Assembly: GCA_963513935.1 (NCBI GenBank)
Contig: OY740773.1
Coordinates: 96,209,291 to 96,273,290, forward strand
Direction of reading: 5' to 3'
Length of the DNA: 64,000 nucleotides
From: Aphrophora alni
Lineage: Eukaryota; Arthropoda; Insecta; Hemiptera; Aphrophoridae
Positions 18,196 through 30,559 of this stretch are shown in pieces. The position numbers and the translations under genes were made by a program. Under the pieces are notes generated by a model, which made no database searches, was not told the origin of the DNA, and was given only the letters and a program-made list of their open reading frames with translations. The stretch's first letter is position 1. Every line of letters starts with the position of its first letter.

Positions 18196-19164
18196 TTTAT
18201 TACATTTATAAAACTTTGTAAATTTACATTTAAAATACCTAATGATAGTGTCATAATTGTGTATTAAGGACTACCTAATTTCAGTCGAACTATCAAAAAA
18301 TTAAATATAAATTATATATGTGTATATTTATTTAGAACGTGCTTGTTGTCTAAATAACTAAATAAAAAAGTTACATTTTGTTGTCCTTATTAACAAAGCG
18401 CTCTGTACAGATTTTTGGGAAATATGGGTAAACTGTACAAAATGGTTGGACTAAATAATTGTTTAATCTACATTATTCATTAATTATAAAGTTCTATATA
18501 TTTCGTAATTGGAAACGCTTTTTTTGATAAAAATAAAAACAAATATCATCTAAATTGTTTAAAATGTTAAGTAAAAATACCAATGATGACAAATTACAAC
18601 TTGTTTTAAACGACACTCTACTAAATATGGTCCATAGTAACAAACCAAGAGGATATGAATTATTAAATTGTTTACAGTATAAGAAAATATTTTGTAAAAT
18701 TTCAATCCTATGAATATATTTATATTGAATTATTCCATATTCTATTTTTGAACTTACTAGAAAAGTGTTAATGTCTTAATTAAATAAATATCCTTGAAGT
18801 AATTTACTCTTCTAATAACTAAACCCAGCGAGTTATTCGCTGAGGTGATACATACTTTAATCTAGAATCATTATAAATAATAATATTTCAAATGATTTTT
18901 AAATGTTCTACTTGTTGCCATAATTAAATAATTCTAACCGTAATTGCCTGGTTAGTACCATAGGTTTCTTTCTTTCTTATTTTCTGTTAACTATTAATTC
19001 CAGAATGTTCTCAATAGATATTTATCTATTTAATTCATATTCTTTTTGAATAAACATTGAATTACATACCGTGTTATATATTTTTATGACATCAGTCTAT
19101 AAAATATATTTTAAATATATCCTTCTAAAATCTCAGATACATATATTTCGCTTCAGTTTTAATG
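18196..19164. other. AT-rich DNA flanking the left arm
   Basis: No gene. Sequence similarity to the region right of 27705 stops at about 19165, which defines the outer edge of the inverted repeat. Confidence 0.5.
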
Positions 19165-20625
19165 TTGCTTTAAATACATAAAGCAGTAATCTAGTGCAGT
19201 ACAATTGTTAGTCCCGTTACGGTGGCTCAGTACTAAACTATATGATTTTTATAATTGTTCGGCTTTGAAAAATCAAATCTAATTTAATAAAAAATGTACG
19301 TAGTTCAAATTTGATATTATTTGTTACATTTAAATTTTTAATTGGTGTAATATACATATAGTTCGGGAAAAAAACTTGTCAATAATAAGAGCTAGAGTGT
19401 CCAGCAACGCTGAATGTTTTCTATTGAATCTTGTTTTAATAGATTCTTTGCAAACAAAGCCGTTGCATTTCGTGACAGTCGGAAGAAGCTTCATCTGCTT
19501 GAACGTAATATTAAATTATTACATGAACACTTTAAAAACAAAAACTATAATTATCATTACTTAATGTACCCTTTCTCTTAAATGACAATAATTTAATGAG
19601 TAATTAAATAACTAATAAATTACAGGTTTGAGTTGCTTTTAACAGTCCTTTTTATTAAAGTGTGCTTCAGCTGTCTACAAAAAAAAGACTTTTTCATGTT
19701 CTGCAAATTAACAGTCAAACATTTTTACTTCACATAAATCTTGCACTTGAACTCGAAAACATATGAAAACATGTTTTACAGTAAAACACTACTGTTAACC
19801 GGTTAACCGAGAGTAGATAGGTAGGATATATGCAGTTTTCAACCACAAATATTGTAATATTTTGACAAGGTAACATTCTCTCTACAAACCACGTTTTTAC
19901 CTAGACTATATACTATTTGTTTGAGGCAATGTTTTATGAATCACATTAAAATGTTAAAAACATAAATGAGCAAAGCTTCAGGATGTATTTGCGTGGACTA
20001 AACGACATTTCAACACAAAGAGGCTGTTTCAAAAGGTACAAATGTCAAAAGGTACAAAACAACCAAGAAGATTCATAATTAAAAGATTCATTAAGTTAGT
20101 TATTTAATTTATTTTAATAATAAAAAAATGCCACTTTTAGCCAATATGTGCATCCTAAAGTTTATTCAATATTGTACGTTCCGATAATAAAAAATATCAA
20201 TATATTTGGATATAAATTATTGAAATAATCATCAAAAACTAGATAAAATGTTTTCCTCTACACTTTTTTCTAATTAGTATAAACCATCTGGATGCATCAG
20301 ATTATTACAGCAAATGACAGGAATATAGTGTCTATAACATAAACTAATAACATAAATGTGCGAATTAACTTAATTTATACAATATTAAGAGACTTGAAAA
20401 ATATTGTATGTAATTTTTGATGGTAGTGATACATGCTGTATAATTAAAACAAAAATTACAAACCAATACTCTTCATCTAGAAATGGTACACTCGGGTTGT
20501 GCTTGAATTACAATTTTGATGTTTATTTAAGGAAATTGGAGGGTCTCATGAAGAGGATAACTGGGTGACATCTTCTGAAGCTATATTCTGCAGTAGGTTG
20601 GGCCTAAGTAAGGACAATGTAATCA

Positions 20626-20745
20626 ATGCAATCAAATGATAAAGATGCCAAATTGTCTGTATTTAATATTGTAAAATATAAATATTTAACACCAGGTATT
20701 GCAGGGGGTGTAACTTCGACAGTTTTCATTTTCATCCATTGAACT
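20626..20745 (+). pseudogene. SLC25A32-like N-terminal fragment (first copy, left arm)
   Basis: An ATG opens MQSNDKDAKLSVFNIVKYKY, followed by LTPGIAGGVTSTV. This is the N-terminus and first half of transmembrane helix 1 of a mitochondrial carrier resembling SLC25A32. A 2-nt insertion relative to the right-arm copy breaks the frame just before the carrier signature, and similarity ends at 'HPL'. The second, longer fragment starts 1 kb downstream and repeats this same piece. So the first coding segment is present twice per arm, with unrelated repeat sequence between. Confidence 0.72.
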
Positions 20746-21631
20746 GCTTGTGACCTTAGACAGGTGTTTTATTTTAATAATTAGTGTAAATTAATTAGTT
20801 GTAAATCAAAAATTAGACTCTTTGAACCACACAGTCGAAGGCAAATGATTTGACCGTAATTGCCGTGAGTTGCATATTTAATTAAATTTATTCTCATCAA
20901 AGCTGGCATAGTGCACGGAATTTTTGTGTACAAGTTTTCGGGATTATTTTAATCAAGTTGACGAATATAGGACTGGGTAGGGTTCAATTAGAAGGCTAGG
21001 CTCGTTAACTCATAATATCGTCTTGCCACATGTAATTGAAAATCTCCGGCTAGTGACTTTGTAAAATTATTGCAGTAATCAACAAATAACCCGCCTACAT
21101 TTCAAGAGATCATAATAACTTTCCTATTGATGAAGAACGGCAACAAAGAACGTGTGTATGTGACCTGACAGTCAGATTTGTAATGTTGCTTACATTCGTA
21201 TAAATACCACACGTAAATATTTAAATAAGAATTTGAAGTAACGTTCAACGCTTGTAGAGGGGTCACTTGTTGGTTCCGTGATCTTGAGCATAACTGTCAC
21301 GCAGCAAGCTGATATAGAATTTATATAGAGGTGAAAATGTGTTGTTTTTTACAACTCGTGTTTCACCTGGATGAATAAATTAGCATAAAGTTTATGTTTT
21401 TAATGGTTATCCTTTATTTACTTCCATCTTTTATGTGATTACTGTCTCAACAAGATCTTCTTTTTGGGCAGGAGTCTCAAAACTCATTATTTGCGTTTAG
21501 ATAATTCATATTTTGATAGAGGACGAGAGAAATCAAAAAGTGGTTAAATATTTAATGTTGAGCCAACCACTATGTTAATTTTTTTATGCAGTTGTTGGGT
21601 ATAACTAAGGACAATATAATCATATGATAAT

Positions 21632-22212
21632 TATTCAAAATTGTCTGTATTCAATATTGTAAAATATAAATATTTAACAGCAGGTATTACAGGGGGTGTA
21701 AATTCAACAGTTCATTTTCATATATTGGATTTAATAAAGATTAGATTTCCATTTGATAGTGGAAGATTACCTGTTCCACATTACCATCGTGTTAAAAATG
21801 CTGTACAAAAAATATATCAAAATGAAAGTTCGCTTGGATTTTATAAAAGATTAACACCTAGTGTATGTGGATCTGGGATTTATTGGAGTTTCTATTTAAT
21901 GTCTTACCATTGCATAAGGATTCGATTCAAGGTGCGTATACAAAAATACATCTATATCCAATGTGACACATGATTGATGCTGCTTAATCTGGTGTTATTT
22001 CACTTATTATGACAAATCCATTGTGGGTTATAAAAACAAGACTAAGTGTACAACTTGGACATGACACAAAGAATCTTGTTTTAAATGATAAATACTATTA
22101 TGATATGGTAGATGCATTTCAAAAGATATATAAACTTGAAGGAATTAGAGGACTTTATTCAGGTTTTGTTCACAGGAATATTTGGTGTTTCAACTGGTGC
22201 TGTCTAGTGTCT
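21632..22212 (+). pseudogene. SLC25A32-like mitochondrial carrier pseudogene (left arm)
   Basis: It encodes about two of the three ~100-residue carrier repeats without introns: KLSVFNIVKYKYLTAGITGG, the first signature region (DLIKIRF), GFYKRLTPSVCGSGIYWSFY, then TNPLWVIKTRLSVQLGHDTK and KIYKLEGIRGLYSGFV. Order and spacing match SLC25A32, the inner-membrane folate/FAD carrier, with the TNPLWVIKTRL block as the second-repeat signature. Lesions: the signature proline is replaced (HILDL for HPLDL), there is a 1-nt frameshift after YHCI, a TGA before the MIDAA block, and a private TAA inside MIDAA-SGV. Similarity stops at 22212, before the third repeat. The lack of introns suggests retroposition before the locus was duplicated. 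Confidence 0.85.
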
Positions 22213-22239
22213 AAGAGTGTGTACTAAGTTAAAGGAATT

Positions 22240-22620
22240 CCCCTGAATTGAAAGTTATTATCATTTTCCAATTTTATTAAAACATAATATATGTTGTAAT
22301 TATTTTTGGAAACCTTCTGAATTTTGCTCCGTGAGGTAAAAATTAGAAATGTGAGACTCCATTCCTCGAAATAGCAACTCATTGGAAATAAAACTAGTAC
22401 AAAATACAACAAAAACCATTTAGAAAAAGAGTTTACACGTTTTCTCTTTTCCTTTTGATTTACTTCAGACGCAATTGGTCCTTAGAGAGCTTCCCCTTTT
22501 CTCTTTTACCCTCCACCTATTTTCTTTCTTATAACTTGTAAAACATATCTCTTTGACTGTGGTAGCTTCACTTAGTTTGCTTCATATTGGTTTACTTATT
22601 ACACATTGAAAACATAAATA
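22240..22620 (-). repeat. Dispersed repeat E, 3' part, inverted next to the left arm
   Basis: The reverse complement matches 60065-60365 through long shared blocks such as 'ctctctaaggacca.ttg', 'tgaagtaaatcaaaag', 'tttttacctcacgga' and 'tttccaaaaat'. Because the rest of family E runs on the plus strand within the left arm, orientation flips at about 22215-22240. Confidence 0.8.
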
Positions 22621-24544
22621 AATAGTTATCACTGTGCCACAGAAATAGAGATGTTTTCGTGTAATCTTAGGAAAGTAATTCAAATTTTGAATTATTCACG
22701 TTTTTTTGCTTATTACTTGAAACAACGGCGTGGTGCGATTTTTTACAAGGCTATTTCACGTTAATTTATTAAATACATATCGTTTAAACTTTAAAACTAT
22801 ACTAAAGTGTCATTTTTGTGTTAAAAAAAATTATGTTGTCACTTTGATCTAATTTTCTGGTATATTTTTAATTTATTTCACTAATTAGTGGACTGTTACG
22901 TGCTTTATGATTGACTGTTTTCTATCCTTAATATTTAATACACATATTTTAAGTCTTTTAGAGTTTTGCGTACATAGAGATTAAATTCATTTTCCTATGA
23001 ATATATCCGAAGACGGAAAACATATTTGGGAACAAGATTAACAAATTGAAGAAAAATATTTTGGAATATTTTGATCCAACCTAAATCACCAGAAACGATT
23101 TTTATATCATTGTAAATTTCATTGTTTTTAAAAATATTTATCTAAGTTTAAAAAAGAAGTAAATACATACGAAAGTTACAGTTTATGCGTTATTTTAAAT
23201 GTACCTTAATGTTTTAATAACAAACCTCTATTGTAACCCGAACATATTACAAATATTTTACTAATAATACTCTGGGTAATTTGTTAAAAGTTTATATTAA
23301 ATTTAAGTTTGTACATAATTCGTATTATTTAGCATGACGTTACTTTATTTTTAAAGTTTGATATTTCAGTTATTACTGTTCAGTGGACATATATATTTTG
23401 TCTGTTTTTTTTCTTATAACATTATAAACACACGCTATTTAATAATAATACTTTTTTTACAGAATTCAATATACCATTTTATAATAAAATATCAGAGTGA
23501 AATCCAAATATTGAAATCAGTGGAAACCTAGTTAAAACCTAATTGGTTAAGAAAACTGTTATACTTTAAACAAACACACAAAAACAGGTTATAATTGCAC
23601 ATAACGTATTTAACAACATTAGTCGCCGGTTCAAATAAGGTCTGAAGTACTACTTCAATTTACAGTATTACATGATAGTGGACTGTGTCATTTTCGTTGG
23701 TTACAATCTTACCTCAGTAAGAACTGTAGGGTACAGTAAATTAGAAGTTTTTTTATGGAGAAGGATTTGGTACAATATATTTGCAAGTTATGTGAATAAG
23801 TTTAAAAGGAATTATCTGTGGGGAAGACGTGTAGTTGAATATGATGAGATGCGTATCTATCGACGTTGTCTTACACTTGGAATATTAAAGTTTCCAACGT
23901 ACGTTGTGATATGAGATACTAATCTTAAATATGGGTTGAGTTATACGTTATCCTATTGATTAAATATAGAACGTCTATACAATTGATTAAACGTATTGAA
24001 CAAAATAAAAATGCACCAAACGTCACTTAAATTTACCAATAAATTGCTAAATATACATCACATAACACCAACAAAAGCCTTACTAAAAATATATATTGCA
24101 GGCGTTCCAAAGTTTAACTTGAATATATTTATGTAATATGAAAACTGATGATTTACCCTATCTTGAAACTGCCTATTTAGTGAGATAAACAACAATTTTT
24201 AGAAAATATAGCAAGAAATATAAACCGAATAATTAAATTAAATACTGCTAAATTTTAATGCAAAATAATCGTAATGAAATATTTGCACATACTGAAAACA
24301 ATATGCTTTTTCTTCTTCTTTTTTTCTTTTTCTTTTTTTAATTTTTTTATACGTCTAATGGTAATGAAGAATTGTACAACAAAATACAATCTAAGTAATT
24401 TGATTTGCTAAACGACAATAAATGTTTATATTTTGTACCATATTTGACACAGTACATAGATAAGCGAAACGTGAATTTTTTTCCCCTCAGTTAGAATTGC
24501 AGATATAGTATAGTATAGTAGTGGCTCGAAAGAACTTTATTGTT
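22621..24544. other. Spacer between the inverted arms
   Basis: AT-rich with no recognised gene. The frame at 23672-23914 (80 aa, plus) has a more varied composition than most but no domain that I recognise. Pyrimidine-rich tracts occur near 24305-24345. Confidence 0.5.
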
Positions 24545-25262
24545 TCATTTATTTTTTTGCAATTAGCTTGGGAGCGGCGCATGTAACATACTCTAAATTA
24601 CTCATTTTTGCATCAATTGGTAAATGCTTATAGTTTATACACAATTTTTAGTCTTTCATATGTTATGAATTGGACAGCCCCAGTTGAAAAACCAAACATT
24701 CCTGGAACAAAACCTGAATAAAGTCCTCTAATTCCTTCAAGTTTATATATCTTTTGAAATGCATCTACCATATCATAATAGTATTTATCATTTAAAACAA
24801 GATTCTTTGTGTCATGTCCAAGTTGTACACTTAGTCTTGTTTTTATAACCCACAATGGATTTGTCATAATAAGTGAAATAACACCAGATTGAGCAGCATC
24901 AATCATGTGTCACATTGGATATAGAAGTATTTTTGTATATACACATTGAATCGAATCCTTATGCAATGGTAAGACATTAAATAGAAACTCCAATAAATCC
25001 CAGATCCACATACACTAGGTGTTAATCTTTTATAAAATCCAAGCAAACTTTCTTTTTGATATATTTTTTGTACAGCATTTTTAACACTATGGTAATGTAG
25101 AACAGGTAATCTTCCACTATCAAATGGAAATCTAATCTTTATTTAATCCAATATATGAAAATGAACTGTTGAAGTTACACCCACTGTAATACCTGCTGTT
25201 AAATATTTATATTTTACAATATTAAATACAGACAATTTGGAATAATTATCATATGATTATAT
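24545..25262 (-). pseudogene. SLC25A32-like mitochondrial carrier pseudogene (right arm, longer copy)
   Basis: Reverse-strand counterpart of 21632-22212 that continues further. After TNPLWVIKTRLSVQLGHDTK it reads GLYSGFVPGMFGFSTGAVQF, ITYERLKIVYK, and then, one frame over, LPIDAKMSNLEYVTCAAPKL. This is the start of the third carrier repeat in SLC25A32. It breaks off near 24545 in an A-rich run before the third signature. It shares the frameshift after YHCI and the TGA before MIDAA with the left arm. It has its own TAA in the first signature (LD-stop-IKI) and a frameshift after KIVYK. Its glutamine in MIDAAQSGV is intact where the left arm has a stop. No intron is present. Confidence 0.86.
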
Positions 25263-27705
25263 TGTCCTTAGTTAGGCCCAACAACTGCATAAAAAAATTA
25301 ACATAGTGGTTGGCTCAACATTAAATAGTTAACCAATTTTTGATTTCTCTCGTCCTCTATCAAAATATGAATTATCTAAACGCAAATAATGAGTTTTGAA
25401 ACTCCTGCCCAAAAAGAAGATCTTGTTGAGACAATAATCACATGAAAGAAGAATGTAAATAAAGGATAACCTTTAAAAACATAAACTTTATGCTAATTTA
25501 TTCATCCAGGTGAAACACGAGTTGTAAAAAACAACACATTTTCCCCTCTATATAAATTCTATATCAGCTTGCTGCGTGACAGTTATGCTCAAGATCACGG
25601 AACCAACAAGTGACCCCTCTACAAGTGTTGAATATTACTTCAAATTCTTATTTAAATATTTACGTGTGGTATTTATACGAATGTAAGCAACATTACAAAT
25701 CGGACCGTCAGGTCACATACACACGTTCTTTGTTGCCGTTCTTCATCAATAGGAAAGTTATTATGATCTCTAGAAATGTAGGCGGGTTATTTGTTGATTA
25801 CTGCAATAATTTTACAAAGTCACTAGCCAGAGATTTTCAATTACATGTGGCAAGACGATATTATGAGTTAACGAGCCTAGCCTTCTAATTGAACCCTACC
25901 CAGTCCTATATTCGTCAACTTGATTAAAATAATCCCGAAAACTTGTACACAAAATTTCCGTGCACTATGCCAGCTTTGATGAGAATAAATTTAAATAAAT
26001 AACCAACTCACGGCAATTACGATCAAATAACTTGCCTTCGACTGTGTGGTTCATAGAGTCTAATTTTTGATTTGCAACTAATTAATTTACACTAATTAAT
26101 AAAATAAAACACCTGTCTAAGGTCACAAGCAGTTCAATGGATGAAAATGAACTGTCGAAGTTACACCCCCTTGTAATACCTGGTGTTAAATATTTATATT
26201 TTACAATATTTAATTCAGACAATTTGGAATCTTTATTATTTGATTGCATTGATTACATTGTCCTTAGTTAGGCCCAACCTACTGCAGAATATAGCTTCAG
26301 AAGATGTCACCCTGTTATCCTCTTCATGAGACCCTCCAATTCCCTAAAACACAACAAAATTGTAATTCAAGCACAACCCGAGTGTACCATTTCTAGATGA
26401 AGAGTATTGGTTTGTAATTTAAATTTAAATTTAATTATACAGTATGTATCATTACCCTCAAAAATTGCCTAGAATATTTTCCAAGTCTCTTAATATTGTA
26501 TAAATTAAGTTAATTCGCACATTTATGCTATTAGTTTATGTTCTAGACACTATATTCCTGTCATTTGCTGTAATAATTGATGCAACCAGATGGTTTATAC
26601 TAATGAGAAAAAAGTGTGGAGGAAAACATTTTATCTAGTTTTTGATGATTATTTTAATAATTTATATCCAAATATATTGATATTTTTTATTATCGGAACG
26701 TACAATATTGAATAAACTTTAGGATGCACATATTGGCTTAAAGTGGCATTTTTTTATTATTAAATTAAATTTAATAACTAACTTAATGAATCTTTTAATT
26801 ATGAATCTTCTTGGTTGTTTTGTACCTTTTGAAACAGCCTCTTTGTGTTGAAATGTCGTTTAGTCCACGCAAATACATCCTAAGGCTTTGCTAATTTATG
26901 TTTTTAACATTTTAATGTTATTCATAAAACATTGCCTCAAACAAATAGTATATAGGTAAAAACGTGGTTTGTAGAGAGAATATTACCTTGTCAAAATATT
27001 ACAATATTTATGGTTGAAAAGTGCATATATCCTACCTATCTACTCTCGGTTAACCGGTTAACAGTAGTGTTTTACTGTAAAACATGTTTGATATGTTTTC
27101 GAGTTCAAGTGCAAGATTTATGTGAAGTAAAAATGTTTGACTGTTAATTTGCAGAACATGAAAACGTCTTTGTGTTTTAATAAAAAAGTGCTGTTAAAAG
27201 CAACTCAAGCCTGTAATTTATCAGTTATTTAATTACTCATTAAATTATTGTCATTTAAGAGAAAGGGTACATTAAGTAATGATAATTATAGTTTTTGTTT
27301 TTAAAGTGTTCATGTAATAATTGAATATTACGTTCAAGCAGATGAAGCTTCTTCCGACTGTTACGAAATGCAACGGCTTTGTTTGCAAAGAATCCATTAA
27401 AACAAGATTCAATAGAAAACATTCAGCATTGCTGGACACTCTTGCTCTTATCATTCTTAAACTAACTTTTACCACGGGTTTTAATTTACAGTTATTATTG
27501 GCAAGTTTATATTACCGAACTATATATTACACCAATTAAAAATTTTAAAGTAACAATGAATATCAAATTTCATCTGCGTCAATTTTTTATTAAAATTTAT
27601 TTTATTTTTTTAAAGCTGAACAATTATAAAAATCATATAGTCCCGTAAATTGTTACAGGACTAACAATTACTCCACTACTGCTTTGCGTATTTAATGCAA
27701 GATTA
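24662..27705 (-). repeat. Right arm of the ~3.05-kb inverted repeat
   Basis: Reverse complement of 19165-22214. The outer edge is at 27705, where 'ttgcattaaatacgcaaagcag' (reverse strand) stops matching the left flank. The carrier pseudogene itself extends about 115 bp past the inner arm edge, so the left arm has been cut short there by rearrangement or insertion. Confidence 0.95.
26135..26249 (-). pseudogene. SLC25A32-like N-terminal fragment (first copy, right arm)
   Basis: From an ATG at 26249 the frame reads MQSNNKDSKLSVFNIVKYKY, and ends in STVHFHPL, the start of the first mitochondrial-carrier signature with its proline intact. Similarity to carriers stops after HPL and an in-frame stop follows three codons later. 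This copy keeps features lost from the longer fragment (the initiating methionine, HPL). It is probably the less-altered form of the first coding segment. Confidence 0.78.
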
Positions 27706-29899
27706 TTACTGACAATAAAGATATGTCTCTGACATTTTAGTCGGATATATTTAATTTTTTTTTAAACCTAAATTGTATTGAACAATTTAATAATTATTAG
27801 AAGTACTATTAACTAGCAATTTTTGTATGTTTGTACATGTTATCTTAAAAAACGGACCCAGTGATATCGTTGAAATGGTTTGAAGATAAAATATTCCCTG
27901 TAGAAAAGCAATATCAATACAGGATTCAATGTCTCAACTTTTGAAAAACTTAATTAAGGGATTGAATAAAGTCATCATTAAAATATAAAATTTTTGTCTT
28001 TTCCACGAAGCTTCAGAACGTTGGACATTCAATCATTTAGATGTTTGGTCGCTTTCTTCTCTCAACTTGTAGGAACTAGGAATAAAAACCCATTTGGAAT
28101 AAAAAATAGGAGCTGTTGTATTTTCGTAAATTTTAATTTGCTTTTTTTGACTGCTAAAATAAGGAAGAAAGCAATTTATCTAAGCATGGACTTTGACTAA
28201 AATCAACTGGAGGTGTAAATAACCAAATATATTTATACGAACAAATAATAAAGTAAATCTAAAAGGAACATTTACAACTATGTAGTCGTAATACATGAAT
28301 GAATTTTCACCTCAATCGAGCACTTTAACTATGATTTTGAGTTCCCTACACCAACCACCGTTCTTGTGCTCAGATTTCCACCCAACGTTTATCACAGGTA
28401 AGCTGTAAATGTTCAAAATAAAATATATTATTTTTCCACACTATGGTTATCATGGAGGGGGGGCTATTGAACTCCATGCAACTCTTCCATCTTTTTTTAT
28501 AACGCTACCAACCTTAATCTTACATTATTTCAGTATTGTGTACATAATTACTAGCATAATTGGTCATAATTACGTATTGTGTTTTATGTTAAAAAGAAAA
28601 AGAATAATTGTTTTATTATACCGTCTCATCACTGTCTTTCATCAATTTTTTTTCTTAAGATTACAATTTTTTGTTAATAAAAACAAAATACGAAAAACAT
28701 GATGCCCTCAGTCTACTCCCCCTTCCTCCACCTTTATCGAGTGAGACCCCTATCTTGCAGGTAGTTAATAATAACTTTAGTAAATTTAATTCAACCGAAA
28801 CCTTTTATGTGACATTGAATTTCACTGTTAGGAACTATTTTATATCTTCTTATATAAAAGAACTTAATGTAACAGGTTAAACGTTCATGTAAGAGGGCTT
28901 AAGCCCTCTGATGAAAGCGCTTAAGCCTGAGTTTCCTGATGCAAGTTTAAAAGAAAGATTAATGAATGCTTACGGAGATTTATAAGAAACGTTATACGGG
29001 TGATAAACTTCGAATTATGAATTTTATTTTTATTTGCGTTTCTTCTTAACAGAGCAGTTTAAAACAACTAAATATTTAATATTAATATGTTTTAATGCAA
29101 AGACGAAATATAAATCAGTACTAACAATTTGTTGTAAACATTTTGTGGAACCTTATTACAGTTTACCTATACTAATGTTTCAAAAATTGCAAATTTATGT
29201 GATAAATACTATGTGTTGATTTTAAAAATCACATTACATAAAATAAATTCTGTTTTTTGTCTGAGGAAAACTGCTTTATATTGTATTGTTCTGTTCAAGA
29301 TCGAAATTATTTTAGTGAAAATGACGATGGATTTTTAAAGTTATCACTTAGAAAAATGAAAGATTTTAAATTTATCAATAACTAATAATTAATCAGGAAT
29401 AAAACACCTATTTATATTACACCAGTCCTGTGATATAGCAACAATTAAATATATGATTAAATTATCATTCACGGTGATATATCCGTTACAAACTCGTTCA
29501 CATTATGAAAAGTTAATTAACAACACGGTTAACTATGAAGTTGATGAATCAATAAAGACCAACATTAATAAAAATATTACTCCGAATTTTTTTTTCCACA
29601 AAGAAAAATTCTACATCTTGCTCTTATCACCAACAAAGATTGAAATGTTTTATATTCATTAAACGACGTAAATATCTGTACATGATGATAAATTAGGTTA
29701 GTAGTTGTAATAATAATATATTATATTTACGTACCGAACTATGTCAACTATAGACTATTCGGGTTCTTAGTGGTTGCTTTATTTTACAGTCCATGACCTA
29801 CATAATATCCTGTTTCGCTGAACTTTTGAATTAACAAACCTAATTAAAAAATAAAACTTGTATAATTATTTCTCAAATTTATCATACTCCAAACATAGT
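27706..29899. other. AT-rich non-coding stretch
   Basis: Several short frames (for example 28409-28702) are of low complexity and unrecognised. An 18-bp perfect palindrome (agagggctt/aagccctct) lies at 28892-28909. No gene is supported. Confidence 0.5.
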
Positions 29900-29908
29900 A
29901 CTAGATTT

Positions 29909-29930
29909 CGTTAGGTTAGGTTAGGTTAGT
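29909..29930 (+). repeat. Short (TTAGGT)n run
   Basis: About four units of TTAGGT, flanked on both sides by 'tacta.atttcgtta'. It resembles but is not the insect telomere repeat TTAGG, and is probably a small local tandem expansion. Confidence 0.7.
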
Positions 29931-30559
29931 ACTATATTTCGTTAAAGTACTGAAACATTAGATTGATATCAACAAAATAAAAGTAGAGAACTTATTATTT
30001 TTAAGACAAATTTCTACTCAATTTGACACTTCTTACCAAACAAAATATTCTGACACTCCGGCGGATATAAAATTGTTTTTATATCAATCGTAAAACGGCT
30101 ATAGTGAAATGAAGACACGGCGAAATATGTTATTTCAAAATAAAATATACAATATAATGTTTTAAAAGAAGAAAATTAGCGATTGTGATTCTCATGAATA
30201 TCTATGATCCGCTTAGAATTGTGTACATATTTTCTAGGATTCTTAGGAAACTAATGATTTCTTTGAAATTAGTACTTCCTGAAAGCGTACGTTTGGATTT
30301 GGTCGATCATATGTATCATTTTCTTACAGTAAGTGGTAACACATCTCCTTCCCGAATTTACTGAAAAATCTTTACCTCCTCTGATATTCTTAGGTTATTG
30401 TCCAGTTTACAGAGCTCTTGTCTACTTCTAGTCCCTGCTCAATGAGAGATACTTCCTATTGTCTCCTAATTCTTTTCTTATTAGTATCATATTACAACTT
30501 ACCGTCGTCAATAGTCAGTTGTCGTATAGTTTAAAAAACAACGACCGTTTCAGCTTTTC

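Larger units (their letters stand above)
19165..22214 (+). repeat. Left arm of a ~3.05-kb inverted repeat
   Basis: Matches the reverse complement of 24662-27705 along its whole length. Distances between internal landmarks agree within a few bases: outer edge to first carrier ATG is about 1461 versus 1456, and first to second carrier fragment is 1015 versus 1014. Differences are mostly point changes and small indels; for example, a ~16-bp duplication around 20040 is absent from the right arm. An open frame at 19376-19564 is nearly identical in the two arms (27272-27475), but this follows from the duplication. Confidence 0.95.

Noticed and set aside
19376..19564. 62-aa frame conserved in both inverted arms (also 27272-27475)
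   Set aside because: Its conservation is explained by the duplication; no domain, no carrier similarity, and it ends in AT-driven residues.
25610..25888. 92-aa plus-strand frame in the right arm
   Set aside because: The matching left-arm sequence has indels that break it, and the same DNA belongs to repeat E.
29909..29930. Telomere-like TTAGG repeat
   Set aside because: The unit is TTAGGT, only about four copies, and internal to ordinary repeat-flanked DNA, so there is no evidence of an interstitial telomere.
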